Shown: piece after piece, positions 53,401 through 64,000 of the stretch
Layout: every line of letters begins with the position of its first letter
Numbering within the stretch: the first letter of the stretch is position 1
Assembly: GCA_947462335.1 (NCBI GenBank)
Contig: OX381705.1
Coordinates: 3,400,703-3,464,702 of the forward strand
DNA length: 64,000 bases
Direction: 5' to 3'
Source of the DNA: Harmothoe impar
Lineage: Eukaryota; Annelida; Polychaeta; Phyllodocida; Polynoidae
The notes under the pieces: model-generated
Databases searched by the model: none
Told to the model about the DNA's origin: nothing
Seen by the model: only the letters and a program-made list of their open reading frames with translations
Made by a program: the position numbers and the translations under genes

Positions 53401-54690
53401 TAAAGACGACAAGATGACCGTCTCAGAAAGAATATATAGGAGTTGTATACGATACCCACACTATCATGGACACCCAGTGATGTCATCTGTTACAGCCATC
53501 TGGGCTAATCTCAGACGGAGAACTTTCTTCTTGAATTTCCTGCTTTTTAATCTTTTGTTGGGAATACATACATACATAATTACCCAAGTATGCACACATA
53601 TGCAGATTTTGTAATATATATGTAATTATTATTGTTGTTCGGCTGCCAGATTGTTGTTTGACTGTCAGTTAAAGCTGAGCATATACTTGGTAGCATTGCA
53701 CTTTACTTAAATCTCAGATGATAAACAGGGCCATTTAATAAGGTACAGACATATACTGCAATGTTTGTACCCGTTGCATGTTCTCACCAGGGTATTTGAG
53801 TTGCAGTTATTCAGTTGACTTCACTAGTTGTATTATTTACTTCTGTTTTCCCAATTTTCATGTACTTCTCACACAACATAGATTCTTGCATAGAAGCCTA
53901 AATCATGTATAAGCCGCACCCCTAACTTTGATGAATCCTATAAGCCTCATTGGGGTTCTGAAAATCAAGTTCTGTAGTATACATACAAAAAAAAAGCCAA
54001 ACTCTGTATCTAAGCATGCTTTGTATCAAATTAAGTCAAATTGAGTTTAACTGGTATACAAACCACGACTTGTACACAAGATTTATGATATATGTTGTTA
54101 CAAAACTCAGTCTGATTTCTACAAAGATTCGGCTAATTCCTGGCTTCTCCAATATCTGCATTTGAAACCACATATTCGACCACAAGGCATATGAACTAAT
54201 GCAATAATGTATATCCATTTTTGAGTTTTGTTATCATTTGTCGCTGCACCAATTGTGTGATAAGTAAGAAAAGTTAGGGTCAGATATGACCGGTGTGCTT
54301 CTTTCCTCTCTCTGCAGTATAATACTTGGTGCTTCTATCTTCTCCTCATATAGCTCCTATATACGTACATGTCACTTTGTGTATCATGACATTTCAAATC
54401 CCTGCAAATGAGTGAAAATTATCCATAGTAATGGTGAAAAGATGTAATTTTGTGTATAAAAATACTCGGCATAGCTTACGAAATATCATTGTATCAAAAC
54501 ATAATATCCATGAAATTATAATCATAAAAGTAAACATATTCCAATATAAATTGTATATGATTATATAAACCATATCTTGTTGTCAACATTGGTATCAGAT
54601 TTAGAATTTGAATTTAGATCAACAATATTGTTGGCTTATGCTTGGAAAGGGCTCCAAGTGCTACCTTCCAATGCTAGGAAGATTTGACTA
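53401..54690 (+). other. CC2D1 3' flank, likely 3'UTR then intergenic
   Basis: No coding signal. A canonical AATAAA at a useful distance is not evident. 53880-54130 holds a decayed ATAAGCCGCACCCC-type element. The transcript end cannot be fixed. Confidence 0.4.
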
Positions 54691-54875
54691 AATTAACCCA
54701 TTAAAGTATCAACTCATTTGTTGTTATGATGCCCCAATGCAGCACTGGGGAATAACTGGTCAATGCTGCATATTGGTGCATCATCATTTCGAGTCAACCC
54801 TGAAAGGATGATGCATGAAAGCAGCCCTAGCAAGTTACATTAAAGTGCTATGTCAACCTTAAAGGGTCAAGTGTT
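54690..54875. mobile_element. TTAA hairpin MITE copy, decayed
   Basis: ATTAACCCATTAAAGTATCA at the left; GCTATGTCAACCTTAAAGGG at the right, with GCCCCAATGCAGCACTGGGG between. Confidence 0.75.
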
Positions 54876-54995
54876 TGCAAATATTGCTAGTTTGTGGACT
54901 ATATTATTTAGTTTGAAAAGGAAAAGGCCAAAATGCACTGTACCCGTGTATAACTACTGAGCACCACAGGATGAAGCACAGACACCACGCTGTCA

Positions 54996-55300
54996 CAGGG
55001 TTCCCACCCAGCAGTGTCAGTCAAGTTTTTTTTCCGTTAAAAGTCAGTTACATGTGAGTTAAAAAAAGAATAGTCATATTTTGTCAGTTAAATTCCCGAT
55101 TTCCGAGAAATCATTTGAAAATGTATCTCCAGGATAATTTACAGAATGCACCATTTGACTTCTAGATTAAAAAGAAAAAATAATCTCGGTAGGATTATAA
55201 GCGAAATGTAAGTCATTTGTGGAATTTAGGGTACTAAACACGTCAGTTAATATCATTTTTTGAAAGTTAAAACTGTGACTGAAAAGTAGTGGGAACTCTG
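54996..55300. mobile_element. 305-bp TIR element, CAGGGTTCCCAC ends
   Basis: CAGGGTTCCCAC at the left and GTGGGAACTCTG at the right, flanked on both sides by CTGTCA, a probable target-site duplication. The ends recall hAT-like elements, but this is a guess. Confidence 0.8.
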
Positions 55301-55306
55301 CTGTCA

Positions 55307-56700
55307 CCTTGCTACTATCTGGTAGATATTGATATTGAAGTTAAAAGTGCCTTCCCTGCCCCCCCCCCACCGTAGTTTATGCCACCAGTATACATCATGT
55401 ATTAATTAAACCCCAATATTGATTGTGAATATTTTTAGTTTTCTAGCTTGCATCTACCATAAGTTGCAAACTATGATCTGCCAGTAAAGTGAACATAACA
55501 GATGTAAAGTATGATTAAATGTATTTAATTACAATGACAAGTTCCCAATAGCATGTTTAGATATCCTTAGTTTCTATTAGCTGATATACTTCATGTCTGG
55601 CTATAAGGTGATTCTGCAGGAGATTATTTAGTCACAAATACCGCTCTGTGTAAAAAGATGTAATATACGCGATTCAAACTACTGATTGTTACGATGGTCA
55701 CAGAACCATAACCTCCTGATTACGGTACATATTATACATATACAGCAACTTGTGATAGGTTGTCTTCATCATGACTCTGTACATCTGTAAAGTATACATG
55801 CTTGTTAAGTATGAATATCTCATTAAATATCTACTCTGAGATTAAAACTCTTGTTTCTGTTGTTGTCATTGCCTTTCATTATTATGTTAAAATTACATCA
55901 ATTCAGTTCAGTCACCAACCACCAGGTGAGGTGCCGGTGGTGAATCCCTCCCCCCAATACACCAGTTATGTTAAGTTGTGTATTGACATTAACAAACTCT
56001 AATCATACTTAATGATATGCTAATCAACAACAATAGCATATATTGGTATCAATTTACATCATGGTACAAGTGTGCCAGGAAGCACCCCCTCCCACAAGAG
56101 TTGGGGTTTATTGGACAGTCTATATAAACAATAACAAACAAACAAACAACATCTTAACAGTTACACAGTTTCATGAATATCAATCACTTATTTTTTAATC
56201 TCAACAACAATAAATACATCAGACATAACAGTCAGATTAGTCACCACATCATAATCACCAACTTATTGTAATTTACAATATCCATTTAATACAAATATCA
56301 TTCAATATACATCATCTATATCATAAATAGTATAGCGCATACAACGTAATCAGTGCACATGACTGCTGCCCAGTTCCCTGCTGCCCTTTTCCCTGCTGCC
56401 CTTTTCCCTGCGGCCCAGTTGCCTGCTGCCCAGTTGCCCAAAAGTTTATAAATAATGATGTTAATTTTGACAGAATAGGGACTTTATTATGTCTATGATA
56501 TTCAAAGTCATTCATAGCAAGTAAGTCCTCAGGGCTTGACATCAAGCTTGGACGTGTACAACCCTATAGGTAGGTTTAAAATTTGGCAAATACACCTATG
56601 TAGCCTATAGTAGGCCTATATTTCCCACTGCTAAGTTGCAAGTCCCTTGGACTTAAAAGATCCTAGCTATAGTAGGCCTATATCTGAATTTGGCAAAGAG
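55307..56700. other. Intergenic, nothing recognised
   Basis: AT-rich. Contains short repeats CCCTGCTGCCCTTTTCCCTG (56376-56440) and an AACAAACAAACAAAC run (56130-56150). No gene seen. Confidence 0.4.
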
Positions 56701-56702
56701 GG

Positions 56703-56948
56703 CCAAATGAAAAATAAAAGGTTTGTTTCCGGTCACCTGACCCGGGTGTGGCAAAAAAGTGATGTGTCCCCCTTTTTTTAAACTTTTCTATTTTTTGTTG
56801 CTACAAGCCAGTTTTAAATCGGACGATTTTTACGGAATTTAGAGGAAAAACGCTAAAAGTAGCCCCAAAATGAGGAAATGCAAAAAAATCTGCCCGCAGT
56901 TTGTCCAACCAATTCAATGGAAACCAACCTTCCTTCTTTTTTGGCCTA
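56703..56948. mobile_element. Decayed GGTTTGTTTCMGGT family element
   Basis: GGCCAAATGAAAAATAAAAG then GTTTGTTTCCGGTCACCTGA at the left; TTCCTTCTTTTTTGGCCTAG at the right. The inner right TIR has eroded. Confidence 0.6.
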
Positions 56949-57301
56949 GGCCTATAGGCCCTATATATCTTATTTGGCAAAATACGCTATTTGGTATGCA
57001 ATTGTTGGATGCTCAAGTATAGTTATAGCTGTTATTATTGAGTTCCAAATCACCACCCCCCCCCTCCCTAGCCACTTTCGTACCCCTACTAAGCCTCCTG
57101 ATCCTCTCACGTTAACCCCTTAGAGACTGGTACCAATTCTACCCCCCCCCCCCCCTGCCCCGGCCTGCAACCCTGGTCCCCCCAACCCAGCCCCAGTATG
57201 GCAGTAGGCCGCATGCCGGGAGTGGTAGCGGCCGTGGCATGGGAGCGACATGGCCCGTAGAACGCAGCGTGAAAAATTCCAAGCCCACGGGACTTACTTA
57301 C

Positions 57302-57338
57302 CCACAGCTTTCTTCCTCTTGCATGCCAGCTTTCCCGG
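57302..57338 (-). other. Candidate 37-nt exon of an unidentified minus-strand gene
   Basis: On the minus strand TATTTTTCCAG precedes the 37-nt segment and GTAAGTAAG follows it, so both sites are strong. One frame reads PGKLACKRKKAV. I do not recognise a protein. GC-rich flanks (57110-57240 and 57560-57660) could hold further exons, but I cannot join any. Confidence 0.3.
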
Positions 57339-57943
57339 CTGGAAAAATAGATTTCAGTTGGTTTCAGTTTATTTAGGTAAATAATAGCATTGAACTGCTT
57401 GAGTTGGGATGAAGAAGAAGGTGGGGTAGCTGATTTTGAGCCGTTGTGTGTTGATGAGAGTAGAAAGCAAAAGTTGAATGGTGTTATAGTGTAGGGTGGA
57501 CGGATGTTGGAGGGATCGGGGAGGGATGCAGGGGGTGAGAGGGCAGTGAGCACCAGGCTCCGTCCCTACTCCGTCCCCGGGACATGACCACAAGAGAGCG
57601 CCACCAGTAGTCCGAGTATTCCCCCGTACATTTCGTGAGACACCAGCCACTGTCATGGCGTGACCTGCTGCGGTCTGCTGCTAGTAAACTGTAGCCTTCA
57701 TCTTACTGGAAATTACACCACATTCATAACCAAATAGTATAGATGAAAGGTAAATGAAATAAATGATGCAGTCAGGAGTGGAGGAGAACGATTATCTGGA
57801 GGGAAAATTACCGTATTGAAAGGTGAGTAGTAAAACATCAACTTTTACTCAATCTCAGAGTGACAGAGACAGTGACTCAATCTGTGCCGCCAGCTTGTGA
57901 GTCACTGTGTCTGTGATGCTATGAATGTAGGCCCAGACATGCC

Positions 57944-59034
57944 AACTCTCCCTGATTACCCGGGAGTCTCCCAGTTTTGGATCAATTTTTGAGTGGTCTC
58001 CCGGCTGCCTCCCGGTTCCTCCCGGTTTTAAGCTTTCCAGAGCTGAAAGAATTCTTCAAATATTCCAACTAGAACCGAAGTTATTAAAATATTCTCAGAA
58101 GTCACCAGAATTGGGGGGGTAGATGGGGGGTCCCCATGTCGCATGTCGATTTTAAGAAATGGCCATGTCACATGTCATTAAGGAAAAAGCCATGTCACTA
58201 GTGTCACTAAGGAAAATAATTTAGGGGCATATAGAGAGATATAAATAGGGGTCTTGGGGCTGCAGGCCCCACGAAATTTTTTGAATTTTAAAACTCACAG
58301 GAACCAAATTTGAGGAAAGGGTTTGGTAGCCTACTTCACTCTATATGAGATTCCCTTTCCATGTCACTAAGCCCCAAGTCACATGTCGATTTTAAGAAAT
58401 GCCCATGTTACATGTCACTTAACTGGCCATGTCGACATGTCGATTTTAAGAAATGCCCATGTCGACATGTCGATTTTAAGAAATGCCCATATCGCCATGT
58501 CGATTTTAGGGGTCTATACCAATAGAATTCATATTTGAGATCCAGATTTTTTTTCTAAAAGGCCAGATCAACCCCCGCCCCCTCTGGTCAGAAAGTCGCC
58601 AAAATTAAGGGTCCCATGTCACAAAGTCTCCTTTTACATCCGTTGCCCTCCCCCCTACCCCCATCTTTTGGGAATGCACAATAACCTCGGTGAACAAATC
58701 TAAAGGCAGATGTCAAATTCCTAAATTTGCAAATTGCTGTTATGTATCTTCCGCCACCCCGGCCAAGGTTGGAGAGAGGGATACAGTACTGTAGGGTAGG
58801 GAGTGTTCTTTTATTTAGTCCCCTAAATGACCCCTCCTGAGGGGGGGGGCGTAAAAAAATCAGCCTATTAAGCCAAAAAAGCCTGTGCGTTACTATGGCC
58901 AGTATTGGGGGGGGGGCAAAAAAAATCAAGTATAGACATTCAACATTTTCAACATCCAGCCTCCTGGCCAGATCAATCCCCAACTGCTCTCCAAGAAAGA
59001 TTCTCCCGGTTTTAGTCTATAAATGTTGGCATTT
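57944..59034. mobile_element. About 1.09-kb TIR element with ATGCCAAC ends
   Basis: ATGCCAACTCTCCCTGATTA at the left and GATTCTCCCGGTTTTAGTCT through GTTGGCAT at the right. Inside: CTCCCGG repeats, the core GCTGAAAGAATTCTTCAAAT, and ATGTCGATTTTAAGAAATG repeated about six times (58140-58510). Confidence 0.7.
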
Positions 59035-60000
59035 ACGTTAAGGCCTACTATCCGAATGTTAGTGGGCCTAGTCCTACTTAGAAAGGGGGTCATTAAATTA
59101 CTCAACTGATTACAGGACTGCCTCATGAACAGTTTCAACTGTGCCCCATATCACCGATGGCCCCACCCCCATTGTAATGTAGGGCCCCAGACAGGTAAAT
59201 TTGACAAGGGGACAAGGACACTAGGCCTAGGGCCTTAGGGGCCAACTTTAATAGGATCACAAGTGACATGGAAGTTCAGTGACAAGGGACAAATGCCATT
59301 GCTTGTGGTGCGTGATATAACCCTGAGCAAAAACTAAAGTAGAACCTCTTTTTGCCATACCCTAAGAGCAAGTATATTATACAAATACAATCACGTTTTG
59401 CCTTTATCATATGTAATGGGACGTAAAATTTCTGCAGAAACTGAAAAAATGTTTGTCAATTCTTTTTCTATTATTCTGGGTGATTACAATCAATTTTTAG
59501 GCATATTTTTAGGCTTATATGTGTGATATTGCCCCATTTTACCCTAAAGACTTCCCTTTTCCTTCTTTAATTTCATAAGACCCCTAATTTTGATCCATAG
59601 GCCTACTAGAAAAACTTTGAAAACAGCTATATAGCAGCCATTCGTTAATAGCTTTCAAAGTTTTCCTAGAGTACTAGGCCTATATGTGCCCACAGGTCTA
59701 TCTAGCTAGTAACAGGTAGTCCTATTGACTATATGTCCCCCAAACCCCTCAAAGTATATCAATCTACAGACAGAGTTCCTCAATTCTAATCAGCTATGCA
59801 CCCCCACATCTTCAGAATACATGGAATAGTATGTGCCCGAACCCCTCAAAATATACCATTCTTGGTTGGTCATTTATAGGTCCCAATAACTCAGAATTAG
59901 CCCTCCCATCCCTTGGTGCGTAGGCCTATATAATGGATGGCACTATTACCCAGTACATATGATACTAGGTAAAAATCGTTTCTCAACAGTAAAGGATTTG
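59035..60000. other. Intergenic, nothing recognised
   Basis: No coding or repeat signal that I can support. Confidence 0.4.
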
Positions 60001-60340
60001 GTGCAGTGTTACGTAATGACATCAGCACATCAGTTTTTGCCCATGTAAAAGCCTAATGGCCGATGTAGGGGTCTTGGACACCGGTCATAATGTCAGCTTT
60101 CCAAAAAAGAAAGAATTTTTCAAATATTCCTACTACAAGCTGAACTAGCTCCGTACAATGGTGTCCGGGTCAAGGGCCCTACTGACAATCAGCCCTAGGA
60201 CAACAGGCCCACAGCATTTTAGCCACATGAAGATTAGCCCCCTGACAATAGGCCCTATGACAAATCAGCCCCCATGAGTGCAAGCCCTCCGGACAATAAG
60301 CCATTGCCTCTAATATCCGAGCAAAGGTGATACTAACATT
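60000..60340. mobile_element. Fragment sharing the AAAGAATTTTTCAAAT core
   Basis: GCCGATGTAGGGGTCTTGGA and AGAAAGAATTTTTCAAATAT match the order of motifs in the 6522-6888 element (GCCGGCGTAGGG then the core). After it, short GACAATAGGCCCTATGACAA-type repeats. Confidence 0.55.
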
Positions 60341-60369
60341 CGAGGCCTGGGGCACAGGTCATACTAACG

Positions 60370-60897
60370 TCCGAGTACTAACGTCCGAGTACTAACGTCC
60401 GAGTACTAGGAACGTCCGAGTACTAGGAACGTCCGAGTACTAACGTCCGAGTACTAACGTCCGAGTACTAACGTCCGAGTACTAACATCCGAGTACTAAC
60501 GTCCGTGTACTAACGTCCGAGCACTAATGTCCAAACACTAACGTCCAAACACTAACGTCCAAACACTAACGTCCGAACACTAACGTCCAAACACTAACGT
60601 CCAAACACTAACGTCCAAACAGTAGCGTCCAAACACTAACGCCCGAACACTAACGCCCGAACACTAACGCCCGAACACTAACGTCCAAACACTAACGTCC
60701 AAACACTAACGTCCAAACACTAACGTCCAAACAGTAGCGTCCAAACACTAACGCCCGAACACTAACGCCCGAACACTAACGCCCGAACACTAACGCCCGA
60801 ACACTAACGTCCAAACACTAACGTCCAAACACTAACGTCCAAACACTAACGTCCAAACACTAACGTCCAAACACTAACGTCCAAACACAGAGAGCAC
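60370..60897. repeat. 14-bp satellite ACTAACGTCCAAAC, about 38 copies
   Basis: Blocks of three unit variants in order: ACTAACGTCCGAGT, ACTAACGTCCAAAC and ACTAACGCCCGAAC, with the block of variants itself duplicated (60640-60860). Confidence 0.96.
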
Positions 60898-60899
60898 AA

Positions 60900-61320
60900 C
60901 CATAGTATAGCCTTAGTACAGGCTATACTCGGACGTTATATAGGATAAAGAGATGAAAAAATACTTTGAAATTTACATTTTTTTATATTTGTTCAATTTT
61001 TAAAAAACAAGCTGGCGCCGTATCGATACCCAGAGATAGTAGATTCGGTTATCAGATACATAAAAATTTACCATGTATCGAAGTAAACAAAAAATGGTAT
61101 ACAACAGTTCATAATGTTATAAAACGCTACATAACATTTCTCTAAGGCTCCTTACTATAGCATAACATCATAAAGTTTAAAAATATTATTTTGACATAGA
61201 ATAATGTTTTCTGTTAGCTAGGACCTCTATTTATATTACTGATATGGATTGAAATAGTCAGTCGATAGGCAGATATACATAGCAGTTTACATAGAAGAAC
61301 CATCTGAGAAAATATAGAGG
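60900..61320. other. Intergenic, nothing recognised
   Basis: AT-rich spacer between two tandem arrays with no feature that I can support. Confidence 0.4.
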
Positions 61321-61327
61321 GTAGCTT

Positions 61328-62712
61328 TCTGGTCTGTAGACATGGTAGCTGCCTGGTTTAGCCTGGTGACTGGTCTGTAGACAGAGTAACTGCCTGGTGA
61401 CTGGTCTGTAGACAGGAAAACAGCTATATAATTAGAGTGGCCTGGTGACTGGTCTGTAGACAGGGTAACGGTGACTGGTCTGTAGACAGGGTAGCTGCCT
61501 GGTGACTGATCTGTAGACAGGCTAGCTGCCTGGTGACTGGTCTGTAGACAGGGTAACTGCCTGGTGACCGGTCTGTAGACATGGTAGCGTCCTGGTGACT
61601 GGTCTGTAGACATGGTAGCGTCCTGGTGACTGATCTGTAGACATGGTAGCGTCCTGGTGACTGGTCTATAGACAGGGTAACTGCCTGGTGACTGGTCTGT
61701 AGACATGGTAGCGTCCTGGTGACTGGTCTGTAGACAGGAGAGTGGCCTGGTGACTGGTCTGTAGACAGGGTAGTGGCATGGTGACTGGTCTGTAGACAGG
61801 AGAGCGGTCTGGTGACTGGTCTGTAGACATGGTAGCGTCCTGGTGACTGGTATGTAGACAGGAGAGTGGCCTGGTGACTGGTCTGTAGACAGGGTAGTGG
61901 CATGGTGACTGGTCTGTAGACAGGAGAGCGGTCTGGTGACTGGTCTGTAGACAGGAGAGCGGTCTGGTGACTGGTCTGTAGACAGGGTAACTGCCTGGTG
62001 ACTGGTCTGTAGACAGGGTAGCTGCCTGGTGACTGGTCTGTAGACAGGGTAGCGGCCTGGTGACTGGTCTGTAGACAGGAGAGCGGTCTGGTGACTGGTC
62101 TGTAGACAGGGTAGCTGCCTGGTGACTGGTCTGTAGACAGGGTAGCTGCCTGGTGACTGGTCTGTAGACAGGGTAACTACCTGGTGTCTCGTCTGTAGAC
62201 AGGGTAACTGCCTGGTGACTGGTCTGTAGACAGGGTAGCGTCCTGGTGACTGGTCTGTAGACAGGAGAGCGGCCTGGTGACTGGTCTGTAGACAGGGTAA
62301 CTGCCTGGTGACTGGTCTGTAGACAGGGTAGCGGTCTGGTGACTGGTCTGTAGACAGGAGAGCGGTCTGGTGACTGGTCTGTAGACAGGGTAGCTGCCTG
62401 GTGACTGGTCTGTAGACAGGGTAGCTGCCTGGTGACTGGTCTGTAGACAGGGTAACTACCTGGTGTCTCGTCTGTAGACAGGGTAACTGCCTGGTGACTG
62501 GTCTGTAGACAGGGTAGCTGCCTGGTGACTGGTCTGTAGACTGGGTAGCTGCCTGGTGACTGGTCTGTAGACAGGGTAGCGTCCTGGTGACTGGTTTGTA
62601 GACAGGAGAGCGGTCTGGTGCCTGGTCTGTAGACATGGTAACTGCCTGGTGACTGGTCTGTAGACATGGTAGCGTCCTGGTGACTGGTCTGTAGACAGGA
62701 GAGTGGCCTGTT
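61328..62712. repeat. 31-bp minisatellite GGTGACTGGTCTGTAGACAG, about 45 copies
   Basis: The unit continues GGTAGCTGCCT. Since 31 is 3x10+1, three units give a 31-residue cycle, and a 494-codon minus-strand frame stays open by composition alone. Higher-order duplication is visible (62150-62200 against 62440-62490, both with GGTGTCTCGTCTGTAGAC). Confidence 0.95.
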
Positions 62713-62984
62713 GATATGCATGTGTCCACCATGTTGACATGTATGTGTAATGGGTCTGGAAAATTTGACATGGGGGGCCAAAGTCCGGGGGGGCCTTGAG
62801 TCTGGGGGGCCTTCTGCCAGGGGGTCCCTAATCAGAGGGTGTAGTGTCGGGGGGGGGGCTTTAGTCCTTACACCTAGACACTTCTATAGACCTCTTCTAG
62901 CACCTTTCTGGCACCTTATTTTTTTCATAGAGTTTTATTAAGGTACATGTAGAAATAGTATGTGTAGACATACATTCACAACCC

Positions 62985-63200
62985 AGACTCGGATAAATCT
63001 TGTGAGTATCCCTAAGTGTATTCTCTAGGGGCAGCACATTTACATGCATCATGATGATCAAAGGACATCTAATGTAAAGGGCTATCTGATGATGAATGCA
63101 GCACCAATGAGTAACTTACTATGTAGGAATTAAGGCCAACCCACTCATGTATATAGCTATACTTTGTATAGTACTTTAAACAAATGCAACTTTCCTTTCT
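62985..63200. repeat. Left copy of a diverged 600-bp-spaced duplication
   Basis: ATCTTGTGAGTATCCCTAAG then GGGGCAGCACA and ATGAGTAACTTACTATGTAG recur in the same order at 63587-63800. Confidence 0.7.
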
Positions 63201-63466
63201 ATCTGCACTATGTATGAATGCAGCCATTGAAATTTGGTCTTTGAAATGCCCCCTTATAAGGATTGGAGAAACCACTAACCAACCAGTGGACAACCACTAC
63301 TGTCTGTGTGCTCAACAGAATAAGCTTTCGTATAATATGACATTTTATTATTGATATGATACAACATTTGTGATACGGTACAATGTTATTTATTTACAAA
63401 GATCTGCAAGGCAAATTATTGCTTACTGTCTCATTTACTTCAATTGAATTACTTGTGTATTGTAGA

Positions 63467-63591
63467 TTGCATGGGACACTTCTGGTGGACCTCCTAGACA
63501 CCTCTGGTGGACCTCTTAGACACTGGTGCTCGACCTCGTGGACACTGCTGCTCGACCTCTTAGACACTCAAGGCACCATTTACCTCATCTT
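63467..63591 (+). other. Candidate exon of unknown gene, with internal repeats
   Basis: GTATTGTAG precedes and GTGAGTATCC follows a 125-nt segment. One frame is open: LHGTLLVDLLDTSGG and later LLLDLLDTQGTIYLI. The segment has four imperfect copies of CTGGTGGACCTCTTAGACAC. Its donor lies at the repeated ATCTTGTGAGTATCC. It could be chance or part of an unrelated repeat. Confidence 0.25.
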
Positions 63592-63599
63592 GTGAGTAT

Positions 63600-63950
63600 C
63601 CCTAACTATATTCTCAAAGGGCAGCACAGTTACATAGTAATACATCAGGACGGTAAAAGACATGCATTAAGTTAAAGCTCTATGCAATGAGTAACTTCCT
63701 ATATAGGTATGCAAGTAGGAGTTCCTAAATTGCTCATATATACCCAAGTAGCAGGACCATCAATGAGCGCCACCATTGCTTTAGTTGGTACCAGTGGGAT
63801 GAGGACACGGTGCATCATGACGACAACTGAATGTAAAGCCTTTGGCTTGTAACTAACCCGTATGGCTGCATGAATGCATCAGGCTAGTCCTGCAGGTTTG
63901 ATAGACTATCACATATTGGTTAGATTCAAACCTCTAAGGGAAGCACAACC
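63600..63950. mobile_element. Decayed hairpin MITE fragments
   Basis: AAAGGGCAGCACAGTTACAT, GGTGCATCATGACGACAACT and GCATGAATGCATCAGGCTAG belong to the common hairpin family. Ends are not preserved. Confidence 0.55.
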
Positions 63951-64000
63951 CATAGCTACTTTTCATCAGGATGCTTATCTCATCTCATTATATTTAAGTG

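Noticed and set aside
57107..57656. Pro/Ser-rich minus-strand frames of 95-148 codons
   Set aside because: No homology recognised and composition is biased by C-runs. Only the short candidate exon 57302-57338 within this region has paired splice signals.
61287..62771. 494-codon minus-strand frame with a 31-residue repeat
   Set aside because: A 31-bp minisatellite translates to the same cycle in each frame and stays open because no unit frame contains a stop. No splice or start evidence supports it.

Overview
This is a eukaryotic, animal-type window holding two divergently transcribed, intron-rich genes. Between and inside them lie very many short non-autonomous DNA transposons and tandem repeats. 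There are no prokaryotic features. Large introns, single-copy forms of two conserved animal genes and dense terminal-inverted-repeat (TIR) elements point to a marine invertebrate. Minisatellites that straddle exon-intron borders make me favour a cephalochordate (amphioxus); from memory, such repeats were reported at the amphioxus Adh locus, and that recollection needs checking. The species call is inference, the gene calls are not.

Layout. (1) Minus strand, 7175 down to 1305: the first six coding exons I can place of NF-YC, the histone-fold subunit of the CCAAT-binding factor. The 3' end lies beyond position 1. (2) 8830-9362: a shared head-to-head promoter region with several CCAAT boxes. (3) Plus strand, 9363-53400: a complete CC2D1 (CC2D1A/B, Drosophila Lgd) gene. 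I resolved 27 coding exons whose phases all join into one protein of about 1002 residues: four DM14 domains, one C2 domain and a C-terminal coiled coil. (4) 53401-64000: intergenic sequence with TIR elements, a 14-bp satellite, a 31-bp minisatellite and two weak candidate exons.

The main discovery candidate is in CC2D1. At ten exon edges, the splice site plus the adjoining coding bases have been copied into the neighbouring intron, from one extra decayed copy up to about 37 tandem copies. Acceptor-side arrays lie upstream of exons 4, 8, 11, 14, 22 and 25. Donor-side arrays lie downstream of exons 13, 20, 21 and 25. The true exon always sits at the exon-proximal end of its array, so the splicing machinery faces rows of near-identical decoy sites. 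Most decoys would shift the frame or meet a stop, but two upstream acceptors of exon 22 are in frame and open.

The rest of the non-coding DNA is a mosaic of at least a dozen TIR families, several represented by multiple copies and some nested. The commonest is a TTAA-ended element built around a perfect 19-nt palindrome.

Exon borders were set by hand from GT/AG sites, reading-frame continuity and family resemblance. No alignment or transcript data were available.
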